Source: Methanosarcina acetivorans C2A | GTDB taxonomy: Archaea; Halobacteriota; Methanosarcinia; Methanosarcinales; Methanosarcinaceae | Direction: 5' to 3' | Assembly (NCBI RefSeq): GCF_000007345.1 | Contig: NC_003552.1 | Coordinates: 3,534,001-3,598,000 of the forward strand | DNA: 64,000 bases | Shown: piece by piece, positions 27,912-36,139 of the stretch | Position numbering within the stretch: the first letter of the stretch is position 1 | Layout of the letters: every line of letters begins with the position of its first letter | Translations under genes and position numbers: made by a program | Notes under the pieces: model-generated | What the model saw: only the letters and a program-made list of their open reading frames with translations | The model's database searches: none | Told to the model about the DNA's origin: nothing

Positions 27912-29642
27912 TCAAATTTCGATAAAGCTAATGATCTTGTCTCCCTCACTTACTCTCCTGAGAAAATCCTCCCTGCTGGTATATGGAACTCCAGAAGCTA
28001 TGGAATCCGCCGCTCTTCTACTGATCCCGGGAATCTCCCGGATAAGGGCAGGAGATGCAGTGTTTACCGGCAAAGGGTGGGGAATTCCGGTAATCGAACG
28101 CATTCCATGCCCTGTGACAGTAATGTCCGTGAATTTCCGCAGAGGCATGAGGGCAGAGATTCCTACAAGCAAAGGGTAAGAACCAAGCTGTCTCCCAAAA
28201 GTTATCCCCCTGCCGTGCACCTCGCACATTACATCCTTCAGTACCGTTCCTTCCGGCACGACCCTTCGGAGCATTGGAAGGTCAATATTCTTTCGGACCT
28301 GTTCCTTATAATCCAGAAAGAGTTTCTTATGCTTCCTTGCAGCTTCATCCCTGCCGGATATCGGAGTTCCGGGAAATGCCATAACCTGCCGGATATTAAT
28401 TCTGCGGAGCAACAGTCCAGAATTAAGCACCTGAAGCAGGAAATCATAGTTCAGCTGGAAGGTTTTTTTAGTCTCCCCCATCAGCCCGTGCACAAAATTG
28501 ATACCAGGGAGAATTTCCGGTAGCCCGTTTGTCCCGCGCCCGGCCCCTAACCTGTTTACCAGTTTGATCGCCTCAAAAACCTCTTCGGAAGTCGCCTTGA
28601 GGGAGTTTGCTGCAAACACCTTCGGGTCGGCAGTCTCCATGCCGAAGGCGGCTACATCGCCGGAAGTGTGATATTTGATAATCGTCTTCAGGATTTGCTC
28701 CGACTCTTTGGGATACGTTGCAAGAGTTATAGGATTTGCATTATCCATATGAAGCACGGAAAGTTCAGGTGCGGAATTCCTGATTCCCTTGTAAAGCCTT
28801 TCAAGAACCTCAGGCACGGGTTTCGGGACTGGTCCTCCTGCATCGGCCCCGTGGTAAGAAAAAAGGTCCGGTTGCCTCCCTATCCTGAAATAGCGGGCTC
28901 CATTGGAATAAAGTGCAGAGACTTCGGCGACAACGTCCTCTACAGGCCTGTAGTCCGAAGCCCCATAAAATGGTTCGGTGCAGAAGGAGCAGTGAACACG
29001 CCTGCCACAACCCCTGTAGGTTTCAAGCTCGCACATGCAGTATGGGTAGTCCGGGTGCTGCCGGATCAAAAAAGCCCCCTTCGGACCCCAGCGTCCAATC
29101 TCTGCCGTTGTCCTGAAACGGTGGTCAACGGATTCCGGGGCTTTCAGCCCGGTAGGAAGGCTCCCCCTGCTATCGCTTCCACTCCCACCAGCCCCTTCCT
29201 CAAAAAGATCGTAAACAAAAGCCTCGAGATCCATTTTTGCAAGTACTGCTTCTCCAAGGTTGATCCCACTTTCTGCCCCTTTTGCAGCCCTTCCTCCTTC
29301 GTTGCTGAATCCGAGCCTGATAGGGCCGCCTATAATTTTTACCCCGTTCGCAACCCGGAAAATAGTCTCGATCTCACCAAGCGTGATAGGGGATGCCCGG
29401 AGGTATTTTCCCGGTACGGTCATGCCTGCAATAATGACCAGAAGAGCGGCTTTTCCTATAAGCTCGCCGGTTCCGGGAGGGTTTTCCCGAAGGGTATCGA
29501 TTGTGAGGTAGTGAATTTCTTTTTCGGAAAGCCCGCGCTCTCTCAGAGCTCCTGCTATGTACCGGGAGTAGGGAGAGATATAAGGAGGAACCCCGAGGCA
29601 GGCGGGTTCATCCACGTAGCCGTCTATGATGAGTGCTTTCAT
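27912..29642 (-). CDS. B12-binding-like/radical SAM protein with C-terminal helix-hairpin-helix
   Basis: 576 residues. An N-terminal Rossmann-like region (MKALIIDGYVDEP, IIAGMTVPG, IIGGPI) typical of B12-binding radical SAM proteins precedes a radical SAM core with a cysteine cluster in CELETYRGCGRRVHCSFC, the GMETAD-type motif FGMETADP and a long C-terminal part. A helix-hairpin-helix (IPGISRRAADSIASG) lies near the end. It resembles the archaeal MJ_0865-type family; the reaction is unknown. Lone gene transcribed toward the repeats at 27785; the tRNA-His gene lies upstream on the same strand. Confidence 0.85.
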   Translation of the reverse strand: MKALIIDGYVDEPACLGVPPYISPYSRYIAGALRERGLSEKEIHYLTIDTLRENPPGTGELIGKAALLVIIAGMTVPGKYLRASPITLGEIETIFRVANGVKIIGGPIRLGFSNEGGRAAKGAESGINLGEAVLAKMDLEAFVYDLFEEGAGGSGSDSRGSLPTGLKAPESVDHRFRTTAEIGRWGPKGAFLIRQHPDYPYCMCELETYRGCGRRVHCSFCTEPFYGASDYRPVEDVVAEVSALYSNGARYFRIGRQPDLFSYHGADAGGPVPKPVPEVLERLYKGIRNSAPELSVLHMDNANPITLATYPKESEQILKTIIKYHTSGDVAAFGMETADPKVFAANSLKATSEEVFEAIKLVNRLGAGRGTNGLPEILPGINFVHGLMGETKKTFQLNYDFLLQVLNSGLLLRRINIRQVMAFPGTPISGRDEAARKHKKLFLDYKEQVRKNIDLPMLRRVVPEGTVLKDVMCEVHGRGITFGRQLGSYPLLVGISALMPLRKFTDITVTGHGMRSITGIPHPLPVNTASPALIREIPGISRRAADSIASGVPYTSREDFLRRVSEGDKIISFIEI

Positions 29643-29860
29643 ATCAGTTCTCGTTTCCTTGTTTAACTGAAGATTGGAGTATAGAATGCAGTTGGATATT
29701 AAATTAAAGGTGGATTGAAACCTGATAAAACAGGTGATTTAAACCCGTAAAGGCAAAATGGATACAGGTGGAATGAATACAAGCAAAACGAATAGTAAAA
29801 GTCAGAAGAATAGTAAAAGTCAGTGAAGATAAGTCCAGAGAAAAGATAAAAAATATTTAG

Positions 29861-29933
29861 GGCCGGGACCGAGAATCGAACTCGGGTCGTAGCCTCCACA
29901 GGGCCACAGGATGGACCTCTACCCTACCCCGGC
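29861..29933 (-). tRNA. tRNA-His (anticodon GUG)
   Basis: On the minus strand: acceptor GCCGGGG pairs with TCCCGGC, the anticodon stem TGGCC/GGCTA encloses loop CTGTGGA with anticodon GTG, and the T arm is CCGAG-TTCGATT-CTCGG. A G directly before position 1 (29934) faces discriminator C73 (29861), the G-1:C73 arrangement expected of histidine tRNA. CCA is not encoded. No intron. Confidence 0.95.
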
Positions 29934-29964
29934 CACAGGGTCTGATACTTCGGGTTTGAAGCAA

Positions 29965-29975
29965 CCTATAAAAGG
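29965..29975 (-). promoter_or_regulatory. Probable TATA box of tRNA-His
   Basis: CCTTTTATAGG on the minus strand lies about 35 bases upstream of the tRNA, at the spacing expected for an archaeal TATA box with a short leader. Confidence 0.6.
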
Positions 29976-30148
29976 AGTTTTTTTATATAAAGTTTTTGCC
30001 GGAAAAAGCAGGAGAACTCTCCAGGAAGCCGGGAGTTTTTTGCTTTTCGGCAGTTTGAGTATAAAAGTCCCGCTTCAGATTAGCTCAGCTAATTTCAAGC
30101 GCGCTTGAGGTAGGTTTCTGGCAGGTCTCTGCGGGCTTCAGGCAAGTT

Positions 30149-30931
30149 TCAGATTGTTTTAAGCCTGTCAAGGGCGAGTTTTGCAGCCTTTTCTCCGGAA
30201 AGGAGCATCCCTCCGAAGACAGGACCCATTCTCGGGGCACGGGTTGCGGCATTTGCAGCCATACCCGCGACAATCAGCCCGGGATAAATCTCCTGGGTTG
30301 CATTCACAGCCAGGCGCTCGCCGACCTCAGACCACATCGGTTTTTCTCCGAGCAGTCCGAGTTCCCCGATCTTTGCATTCGGGATTTTTCTGAGAATCGT
30401 GTTGCAGACAACTGCCTCATGGCCAGTTCCATCGATTACGAGTTTTGTGCGGATCATGAGCGGGTCCACATGCAGGCGCTGGGTTGTAACAGGCCCCCAG
30501 TTGATGACTATGCCGGTAACCCTGTCATTTTCCCGGATCATGATGTCTTCAAAGCTCACTAGGTTAAAGACCTCAGCCCCTGCCGAAGTTGCCCCTGCGA
30601 TCAGCTTCCCGACGGATTCCACGGAGTTTGCCACATAATACCCGGACTCGTACTCCTTATACCTGATTCCGAAGTCGTCTAGGATGCGGGTAGCTTCCTC
30701 CTGCACGACGATACGGGGAAACATCATCCCGCCTGCCCACATGCCGCCGCCCAGGGACAGTTTCTGCTCATACAAAGCGACCTTTACCCCGGCTTCGGCC
30801 AGGTATTTTGCAGCCACAAGGTTTGCAGGTCCCCCTCCTACGAGTGCTACATCAATGTCCGTGTAGTCAAGGAAGGTTTTGGAATACTCATCAAATATTG
30901 CCCGTGTGATTATGACTTCGTCAAGTTCCAT
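30149..30931 (-). CDS. thi4: Archaeal Thi4-family thiazole synthase (sulfide-dependent ADP-thiazole synthase)
   Basis: 260 residues. The FAD/NAD-binding fold begins with DVALVGGGPANLVAAKYLAEAG, followed by GGGMWAGGMM and, at the C terminus, GMAANAATRAPRMGPVFGGM. At residue 154 the motif reads RLHVDPL: His stands where yeast Thi4 has the suicidal sulfur-donor Cys. Established work on methanogen Thi4 shows that such enzymes use free sulfide and Fe(II) catalytically. It makes the thiazole half of thiamine. No TPP-riboswitch-like sequence is seen upstream. Confidence 0.93.
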   Translation of the reverse strand: MELDEVIITRAIFDEYSKTFLDYTDIDVALVGGGPANLVAAKYLAEAGVKVALYEQKLSLGGGMWAGGMMFPRIVVQEEATRILDDFGIRYKEYESGYYVANSVESVGKLIAGATSAGAEVFNLVSFEDIMIRENDRVTGIVINWGPVTTQRLHVDPLMIRTKLVIDGTGHEAVVCNTILRKIPNAKIGELGLLGEKPMWSEVGERLAVNATQEIYPGLIVAGMAANAATRAPRMGPVFGGMLLSGEKAAKLALDRLKTI

Positions 30932-31219
30932 TTTGATCTCTCATAAAGCTTCTACGGTTGAAATTCCGGGGAAAACTGCCCGGCGTTTTAAGAAAGCAAT
31001 CAGTGAATTGTCAACCCTGATCCGCAACATAATAATTCACATTTTGATACCGGGCATTGCTTTTAAAGTTGTTGGAATCTGATGGAGAAAGAAAGTAATT
31101 CTCAAAGGTCCTTCCGCAAAAGGTTTCTTCTCAACATATAGGAATCTCGCAAAGAAAAATTCAGATCATGCAATTGCTGAAAGCGTGCCGGATACTCGAC
31201 TATTTTCACAATAAATGAC

Positions 31220-31591
31220 TTGCTTCCCGCAGAGAGAGCAAAACCCACCAATAAATTATTATATCCGCCTCACAAAATAAATGAAGCGGTGGAAAGGGTG
31301 AAGAGTTTACTTTTTATCGATGCGGGAATTTTTATTATTGCAGCTGTTACAGCCTTCCTGAAGGGAGAACTCGGGTTTATTATAGACATCATAGGCTTAA
31401 CAGGTTTGATTTTTTTTGTTATGGCTGGAGTTTTGTCAGGTTCTTTTGCTAGTGGAGACTGGGTAAGGGCAAATTATGAGGATGAATTTGAAGAACGCGA
31501 GGAGAAAAACAGATTGTCAAAAAATTTATTTTTTGTTGGGCTATTCAACCTCGCTATATCAGTACTTACTTATGAATTCATACTACAGTGA
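31220..31591 (+). CDS. Small membrane protein, DUF5316-like
   Basis: Up to 123 residues; the TTG at 31220 is weak and GTG 31289 or 31298 (reading VERVKSLLF or VKSLLF) is more likely, giving about 97-100 residues. Three hydrophobic helices surround the motif VLSGSFASGDWVRANY, which resembles the SGAFVSGDRIRANF signature of DUF5316 proteins of Gram-positive bacteria (recalled, not searched). An acidic EEREEKN stretch follows. Function unknown. Confidence 0.65.
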   Translation: MLPAERAKPTNKLLYPPHKINEAVERVKSLLFIDAGIFIIAAVTAFLKGELGFIIDIIGLTGLIFFVMAGVLSGSFASGDWVRANYEDEFEEREEKNRLSKNLFFVGLFNLAISVLTYEFILQ

Positions 31592-31697
31592 CTTGCTATC
31601 ACGAATTGAAAACCCCAACATATTGTAAAAAAATCACATTGAAGCCGTTACAACTTTTCTAACCTCAATCTACCGAATCCATTTTTCATATCAAACT

Positions 31698-32252
31698 TTA
31701 CTGCTCAGCCTCTCCTCCATTTGTAAAGAACATTTTGTCACCTTCGATTCCGGGATAAAGGACAAGCTGTTCCTCCTCCAGAGCTGCTGATCCGACGCCC
31801 TGTAAAAGCGACATATATTCGCCGTCCATAGAATAAGGCCCGCATGCCATACGCGTAATAGAAGCCGAGCCAAGGGTTAAGTTGTTTCCTTCCAGGGTGT
31901 AGTTCCCACTGCCGTTGTTACAGTCGGCTTTGATATGATACGTGCCGTCAGGGAAGAAGGCAAGCGTATAGTTCTCAGGATCAGGTACCATCATCTGGTA
32001 CTCAGGCGTGTCAAAATTCTGAAAACTGGTCCACTGCCATTCGATACCGGTCATATTCTCAACAGAAACTGATTCGAGTTCCGGAGTAGTGTTTTCTACA
32101 GGTTCAACAATAGTAGGTTCAACAATAGCATTCTCTGCCGGTTCAGCAGGAGCCTCTTCTTGCTCAGTGCAGCCGAGCGAGAAGGAGAACAGGGCTAACC
32201 CACCCGTAGTAAGGAGCAAAACCAAACCAATTGATGCAATTTTCAGCTTCAT
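31698..32252 (-). CDS. META-domain lipoprotein
   Basis: About 184 residues from ATG 32252, which has GGGGG five bases upstream; in-frame ATGs at 32255 and 32276 are less well placed. Signal peptide with lipobox FSLGC, a Pro/Glu/Val-rich linker, then a META/HslJ-like domain (IEWQWTSF, YTLAFFPDGTYHIKADCN, GNNLTLGSASITRMAC, LLQGV). Such proteins are envelope proteins, in bacteria linked with heat or antibiotic stress. A single gene. Confidence 0.85.
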   Translation of the reverse strand: MKLKIASIGLVLLLTTGGLALFSFSLGCTEQEEAPAEPAENAIVEPTIVEPVENTTPELESVSVENMTGIEWQWTSFQNFDTPEYQMMVPDPENYTLAFFPDGTYHIKADCNNGSGNYTLEGNNLTLGSASITRMACGPYSMDGEYMSLLQGVGSAALEEEQLVLYPGIEGDKMFFTNGGEAEQ

Positions 32253-32848
32253 CATATCCCCCATTGATATTCCCAATATAAACTGAGTATATGGAATGAT
32301 GCGCCATTCAAATATATCCTTTGTTTAAATTGCGGTTTGATTTGCAGTCATCTGAACAGTTCTTCAACGATTTTGCAGAAATTTAAAACATAACTCACCC
32401 ACAAATAACAGTTATAAGTCAGAAATCGTAATCTCACAATTCTAAAACCATGATCTTGCGACCATGCCCATATGTTCTATGCTGTATTTTCTCACATTTC
32501 AGAATCTGCTTTTTTCGGGTAAAATTTTCTGGTTGCAGGAGCAGAATATAATCAGATATTAATCAGATATTTTCTTAAACTTCCTATTTCAATTGGAGGA
32601 AATTTTTCAAAGTGAGGCATTCTATGTACGGATGAAGATGTCCAATCCATGATGCTTGGAAATGAAAGATTAAAGTTCAGTAACTAAGTTCAGAAAGCCA
32701 GATTCCTATGCTTCTTTAATTCACAAGACCAACCTTTATTGATTAACAAAAAACCCGAATTGGGGATAGGTATGAAAAATGTAAGCATGAAAACAATTTT
32801 TTCTGAAAATAGTATGGACTAGTATTATTGAAAGAGGGGGAGTTAATT
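32253..32848. other. Intergenic stretch upstream of the TIR cluster
   Basis: About 600 bases of AT-rich sequence. No gene, RNA or repeat of note apart from a short AATCAGATATT duplication near 32550. Divergent promoters for the META lipoprotein and the TIR cluster probably lie here. Confidence 0.4.
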
Positions 32849-32983
32849 TTGAGAAAAGAAAATCGAAAACCATCTTTTCAACCTGAGCCAATACCTTCTC
32901 CGGAACCGCAACCGGTTCCTTCACCCGAACCGGTACCTGAACCCGAACCGGAGACTGAACATAAGTCCGAAAAAATAGGATAA
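32849..32983 (+). CDS. 44-residue Pro/Glu-rich micro-protein before the TIR gene
   Basis: TTG start with GAGGGGGA seven bases upstream (32834-32841). After a basic N terminus (LRKENRKPSF) the chain is an alternation of Pro and Glu (PEPIPSPEPQPVPSPEPVPE) and ends in a charged tail. Extended polyproline-like rods of this kind act as spacers or binding tails. It ends 21 bases before the TIR-domain gene, consistent with one transcript. It could be chance, but the ribosome site and clean repeat structure support it. Confidence 0.5.
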   Translation: MRKENRKPSFQPEPIPSPEPQPVPSPEPVPEPEPETEHKSEKIG

Positions 32984-33004
32984 TACAGGACAAATATAGC
33001 AGAC

Positions 33005-33565
33005 ATGATAACAAAAGTTTACATTTCGCACTGCGAGCAGGACGAACCGCTCGCCCAGGAACTTGCAAGGGCTCTTTGGACAGTGGAACTGGAAAGCTTC
33101 TCTGCCCTGTACAGGAAAGCCCGGATTCTTTCCCTGGCTGAAAGGATACGTTTCGGTATCCGTCAGTCAGACTGCATTATCCCTATTATTACCCAGGAAG
33201 GAGTGCTGTCTCCTGAGGTGAATCAGGAGATCGGGCTGGCAGTAGGAGCCGACCAGTTGATAATTCCGCTGGTAGAGGCAGGAGTCGAACTGCCTATCCT
33301 TATACGCCATCTTCCGCCGATTAATTTTTACCCCGAAGCCTATGAGGATGCCCTTGGAAAACTCATACAGAACATGAGGCAGCTTACGAAACTGGACTGG
33401 CTGAAGATAAAGTGCCCTTACTGCGGGGAGGAAATGACCCAGTATATCTCTCCTGAAGAAGAAGTTGAAAGAGCGCTTCTTGCAGGAAAACACCTTGAGA
33501 CTATCTGCAGCTACTGCCAGAGAAATATTTACCTTGACCCGAGAACCTTCAGGCCCACACCCTGA
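33005..33565 (+). CDS. TIR-domain protein with C-terminal zinc ribbon
   Basis: 186 residues. Residues 1-125 match the TIR fold: VYISHCEQDEPLAQELARAL as first strand and helix, SDCIIPIIT as the strand-C region, and SPEVNQEIGLA in the place of the TIR NADase glutamate motif (Ser...Glu). Residues about 135-175 form a zinc ribbon with CPYC and CSYC knuckles. TIR domains in prokaryotes are often NAD+-consuming defence or signalling enzymes; whether this one is active is not shown. It lies between a micro-protein and a 111-residue protein, 31 bases before the latter. Confidence 0.8.
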   Translation: MITKVYISHCEQDEPLAQELARALWTVELESFSALYRKARILSLAERIRFGIRQSDCIIPIITQEGVLSPEVNQEIGLAVGADQLIIPLVEAGVELPILIRHLPPINFYPEAYEDALGKLIQNMRQLTKLDWLKIKCPYCGEEMTQYISPEEEVERALLAGKHLETICSYCQRNIYLDPRTFRPTP

Positions 33566-33596
33566 GTATCTTTAACCTAAAAAGGGAGGCAAATTC

Positions 33597-33932
33597 ATGG
33601 AACAAAGTGTTAAGGACGAACCCGGAGAACCAATGGTTGCACAGTCCAAAATGGGGGAAGCTACCGTGAGCGAGACTGAAATCAGGGGTATTGAAGAGCT
33701 TACACCTGTTGAAAAGAAACATTTGCTGTTACAACTTTCCAGGGACAGAGCAAAAGACAGGTCTACCGGCCCATGGGAAATTGTTGATGTCCGCAGGGAA
33801 GAATGGGAAACCGTTAAAGCTACCCTGGTTCAACCCGTAGAAATTGACATCAGGGATACAGGGAAAGCCGAACTCTTCAGGGTATGGTTCGACATCACAA
33901 AGTTAGAAAGAGAACTTGAGTCCGTAACCTGA
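33597..33932 (+). CDS. Small acidic protein of unknown function linked to the TIR gene
   Basis: 111 residues from ATG with AGGGAGG a few bases upstream. An N-terminal disordered, acidic segment is followed by a compact region (ELTPVEKKHLLLQLSRDRA, GPWEIVDVRREEW, ELFRVWFDITKLE). No motif, signal or membrane segment is recognised. Close spacing to the TIR gene suggests a shared transcript. Its last codons are echoed twice downstream as a tandem repeat. Confidence 0.7.
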   Translation: MEQSVKDEPGEPMVAQSKMGEATVSETEIRGIEELTPVEKKHLLLQLSRDRAKDRSTGPWEIVDVRREEWETVKATLVQPVEIDIRDTGKAELFRVWFDITKLERELESVT

Positions 33933-34001
33933 TTCAGTAACTTGAGTCAATAACCTGAGTTACCAACCTTTTTAATTAACTTGAGTCAGTAGCCTGAGTC
34001 A
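33912..34001. repeat. Duplicated 3' end of the preceding gene
   Basis: AACTTGAGTC-N2-TA-N-CCTGA recurs at about 33913 (the last codons of the gene), 33939 and 33978. This looks like slippage or local duplication beyond the stop codon. Confidence 0.6.
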
Positions 34002-34360
34002 ACAAAATAACCGGCATCCTAACTATGAATGTAATGGGCTAAAAAACGGGTCGTATTATCTGATAAATGTGGAATAATAAAGGCTAATAAAACCGCTTAA
34101 TAAATCTCAAAAAACAATTTGAAAAAAAGAGGAGCTAAAAGCTTCCTTATTCTTTTCTTGCCTCAGATGTGAGGTTGTGAGCTTCTTCCATGCAACATCT
34201 TAATGCCGGAAATTTCTTGAATCTGGGCCTTTTCTTATTCGGATTGCTATCAGGTCATCCTCTCTGTGAAATTCCGGAAGAGTTTAAAGCTCCCTGAAGC
34301 CCAGCCGGTTTCATAATTTAAGCTGCCTCCCACCTGAGGGCTGGTTCACTCTGAGCAAAA
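34002..34360. other. Intergenic stretch, nothing found
   Basis: About 360 bases between the TIR cluster and the convergent DUF2795 gene. No gene, repeat or RNA can be supported. Confidence 0.4.
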
Positions 34361-34549
34361 TTATTTCCCTGAAAACGCCTTGCTGACATCGGCAGCGTTG
34401 GTGTACTCCTTCTCTGGAAGTTCTTCGAGAACCTCCATCACCTTACTGTCAGCTTTGTGCTTTTTAGCGTGTTCGATAAGCTGTTTTTTCTTCGCAGGAT
34501 AATCCATATTCTTTAAAGCTTTTTGGACTTCGATAGGACTCGTTTGCAT
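34361..34549 (-). CDS. DUF2795 domain protein
   Basis: 62 residues, ATG with GGGGGA six bases upstream. The pattern Q-KAL-NMDYPAKKKQLIEHAKKHKAD...VLEELPEKEYTNAADVSKAF is that of the DUF2795 family of small helical proteins (function unknown, present in bacteria and archaea). Single gene. Confidence 0.85.
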   Translation of the reverse strand: MQTSPIEVQKALKNMDYPAKKKQLIEHAKKHKADSKVMEVLEELPEKEYTNAADVSKAFSGK

Positions 34550-34631
34550 AAAATTCCCCCATATGGTGTATTATCTCTTGAAACTTTTATTGACACAAAC
34601 AGCATTTTCTGCTTTTTGTTAGAAAAGGTTA

Positions 34632-34859
34632 TTTCAGAACGTATACCCCACTGCTGGCATCGTTTTTGGAGTTTTAACCGGATTCCTTAACCGGATTAAT
34701 CCTGTTGTAGGACAATTGATGCCTTTGAATACATTCTGGGCCTTTACTGGATTTGTTCTCGTAAACAATCCTGTAAACTGTCAAATAAATTCAGTATTTA
34801 ACTCGATTTTTTCTGTCAAAGTACTCCTTTCTAAAGATTCGAGTTCAGGATTTGGGTAG
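34632..34859 (+). pseudogene. Possible remnant of a membrane protein
   Basis: An open frame without a start codon reads TAGIVFGVLTGFLNRINP and MPLNTFWAFTGFVLVNN, two hydrophobic stretches, before a stop at 34857. It looks like a fragment of a polytopic membrane protein but is too short to assign. Could also be chance. Confidence 0.3.
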
Positions 34860-35226
34860 CAATTGCTTCTATCCTTAACGTTGCCCACCCTCCATTCAGT
34901 ATTATGCAATATATATTATAAAAAAGAATTCAACTCAAACGTTTGTCGGAAGACGATTATTCTGGTCGGACAGTTCTTTATTTTTTACTGGTCTGGAGGG
35001 TCGTATTACTATAGATTCTAAATTTTTTGACTAAACTCCATTCTAAATGTTTTCAATTAGCTCCGGTTTAAGTTTAAAATACGATTTAAGCCCAAATTCC
35101 AGTTTAACTTTAACATCACTACGTAGTTCGTGGTCGAATCTGAAAAATATGGCTGAACAGAACAGAAAAAGCCCTCAAATAAAAATCCTCGTATAATTGA
35201 TATACCATCGTGACAATTCTACAGCC
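34860..35226. other. AT-rich intergenic stretch
   Basis: No gene seen; contains TATA-like sequence (TATATATTATAAAAAAG near 34910-34926). Confidence 0.35.
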
Positions 35227-35724
35227 ATGAATAACAGCAAATCCAAAGATTCCATTTTACCTTCTCATCGTTCTGACCGCGCAGCCTGTGAAAACCGTGA
35301 AAAGCAACCCGCCCGGCAGTCCACGTCTACCTATGAATCTTCTACTTTTTCAAGCCCCGCCCTTGACCAGTTCAGGGGGCTTTTACCTGACTTTAACAAC
35401 CGGCTTTCTCCAATGCGAGACCTGGGGCTTTCTCCCCTCGGACATTCCCGCCTGAGCTCCGAAGCCCGCCCAAGGCTTGTTTCCGACTCTGCTCTCGGAC
35501 TTGTATCCGGCATTCTTCCCGGTCCTCTTTCCGGGCCCAAGAACGAAAAACCTGAAATGTCGGTAGGAAAAAGGCTTGAGATCACTCCTGACCTGCCGGG
35601 GAAGACTCTTGCAGGAGATAAGGTCGGCTCGCTCACCCTGGATGCAGATCTTCCGATGGGGCTTATTGAGAGCAGGCTGCTTACTCTCAAGCCGGCCGAA
35701 GAGGAAACGAATGAAAAAAAGTGA
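35227..35724 (+). CDS. Hypothetical Ser/Leu/Pro-rich protein
   Basis: 165 residues from ATG 35227 (MNNSKSKDS); TTG- or ATA-type starts upstream are less likely. Low-complexity composition with recurring GL-P/GLSP/GLVSGILPG turns, no signal peptide and no recognised domain. A long open frame on the opposite strand (35331-35774) covers the same DNA; the plus-strand frame is preferred because its codon use is like the neighbours and a hairpin terminator follows it. Modest confidence that it is expressed. Confidence 0.5.
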   Translation: MNNSKSKDSILPSHRSDRAACENREKQPARQSTSTYESSTFSSPALDQFRGLLPDFNNRLSPMRDLGLSPLGHSRLSSEARPRLVSDSALGLVSGILPGPLSGPKNEKPEMSVGKRLEITPDLPGKTLAGDKVGSLTLDADLPMGLIESRLLTLKPAEEETNEKK

Positions 35725-35764
35725 ATGGTCAGGAAACAAAAATCGTTAGTAACTTCCATTAAAG

Positions 35765-35790
35765 GGGCAGTCAATACTGCTCTTTTCTTT
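35765..35790 (+). terminator. Hairpin and T-rich tract
   Basis: GGGCAGT (35765-35771) pairs with ACTGCTC (35776-35782) over a CAAT loop, followed by TTTTCTTTT. A plausible transcript end for the preceding gene. Confidence 0.55.
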
Positions 35791-36139
35791 TAGTAGTCCG
35801 TAATTTCGGAAAAACACGGAATCGAAGACAAAGGCTACTTTCGTGCGTCTCCAGTGTTTGATCTCTTCTTTTGAAACTGGATAGGAGACTTTCTCAATTT
35901 CCGATTTATCTCTCATGAAAAATAGCTGTCTTTTAGATTTGCTGCAGAAAACAGGTTAATTCATGAAATGGGTTCATGCGTCTTCGGTTAAGTGAGGAAT
36001 CGTGATAAATTGCCTCTATTCTCACAACAGTTGTCAATAATGTTAATGTGTTGTGGACTGGAATTGGTATCGATTTCATGTAATAAGGCCAAAATTTAAG
36101 GCAGCCTTTTGGTGCAAAATCGACAGCTTTCAGGCAAGA
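35791..36139. other. Intergenic stretch, nothing found
   Basis: About 350 bases between the terminator and the left 26-bp inverted repeat; no gene or structure supported. Confidence 0.35.

Noticed and set aside
28668-29666. 332-codon plus-strand open frame
   Set aside because: Fully antisense to the well-supported radical SAM gene; the sequence carries no coherent domain.
30932-31219. TPP riboswitch upstream of thi4
   Set aside because: No CTGAGA/ACC-type conserved core seen in the leader on the minus strand.
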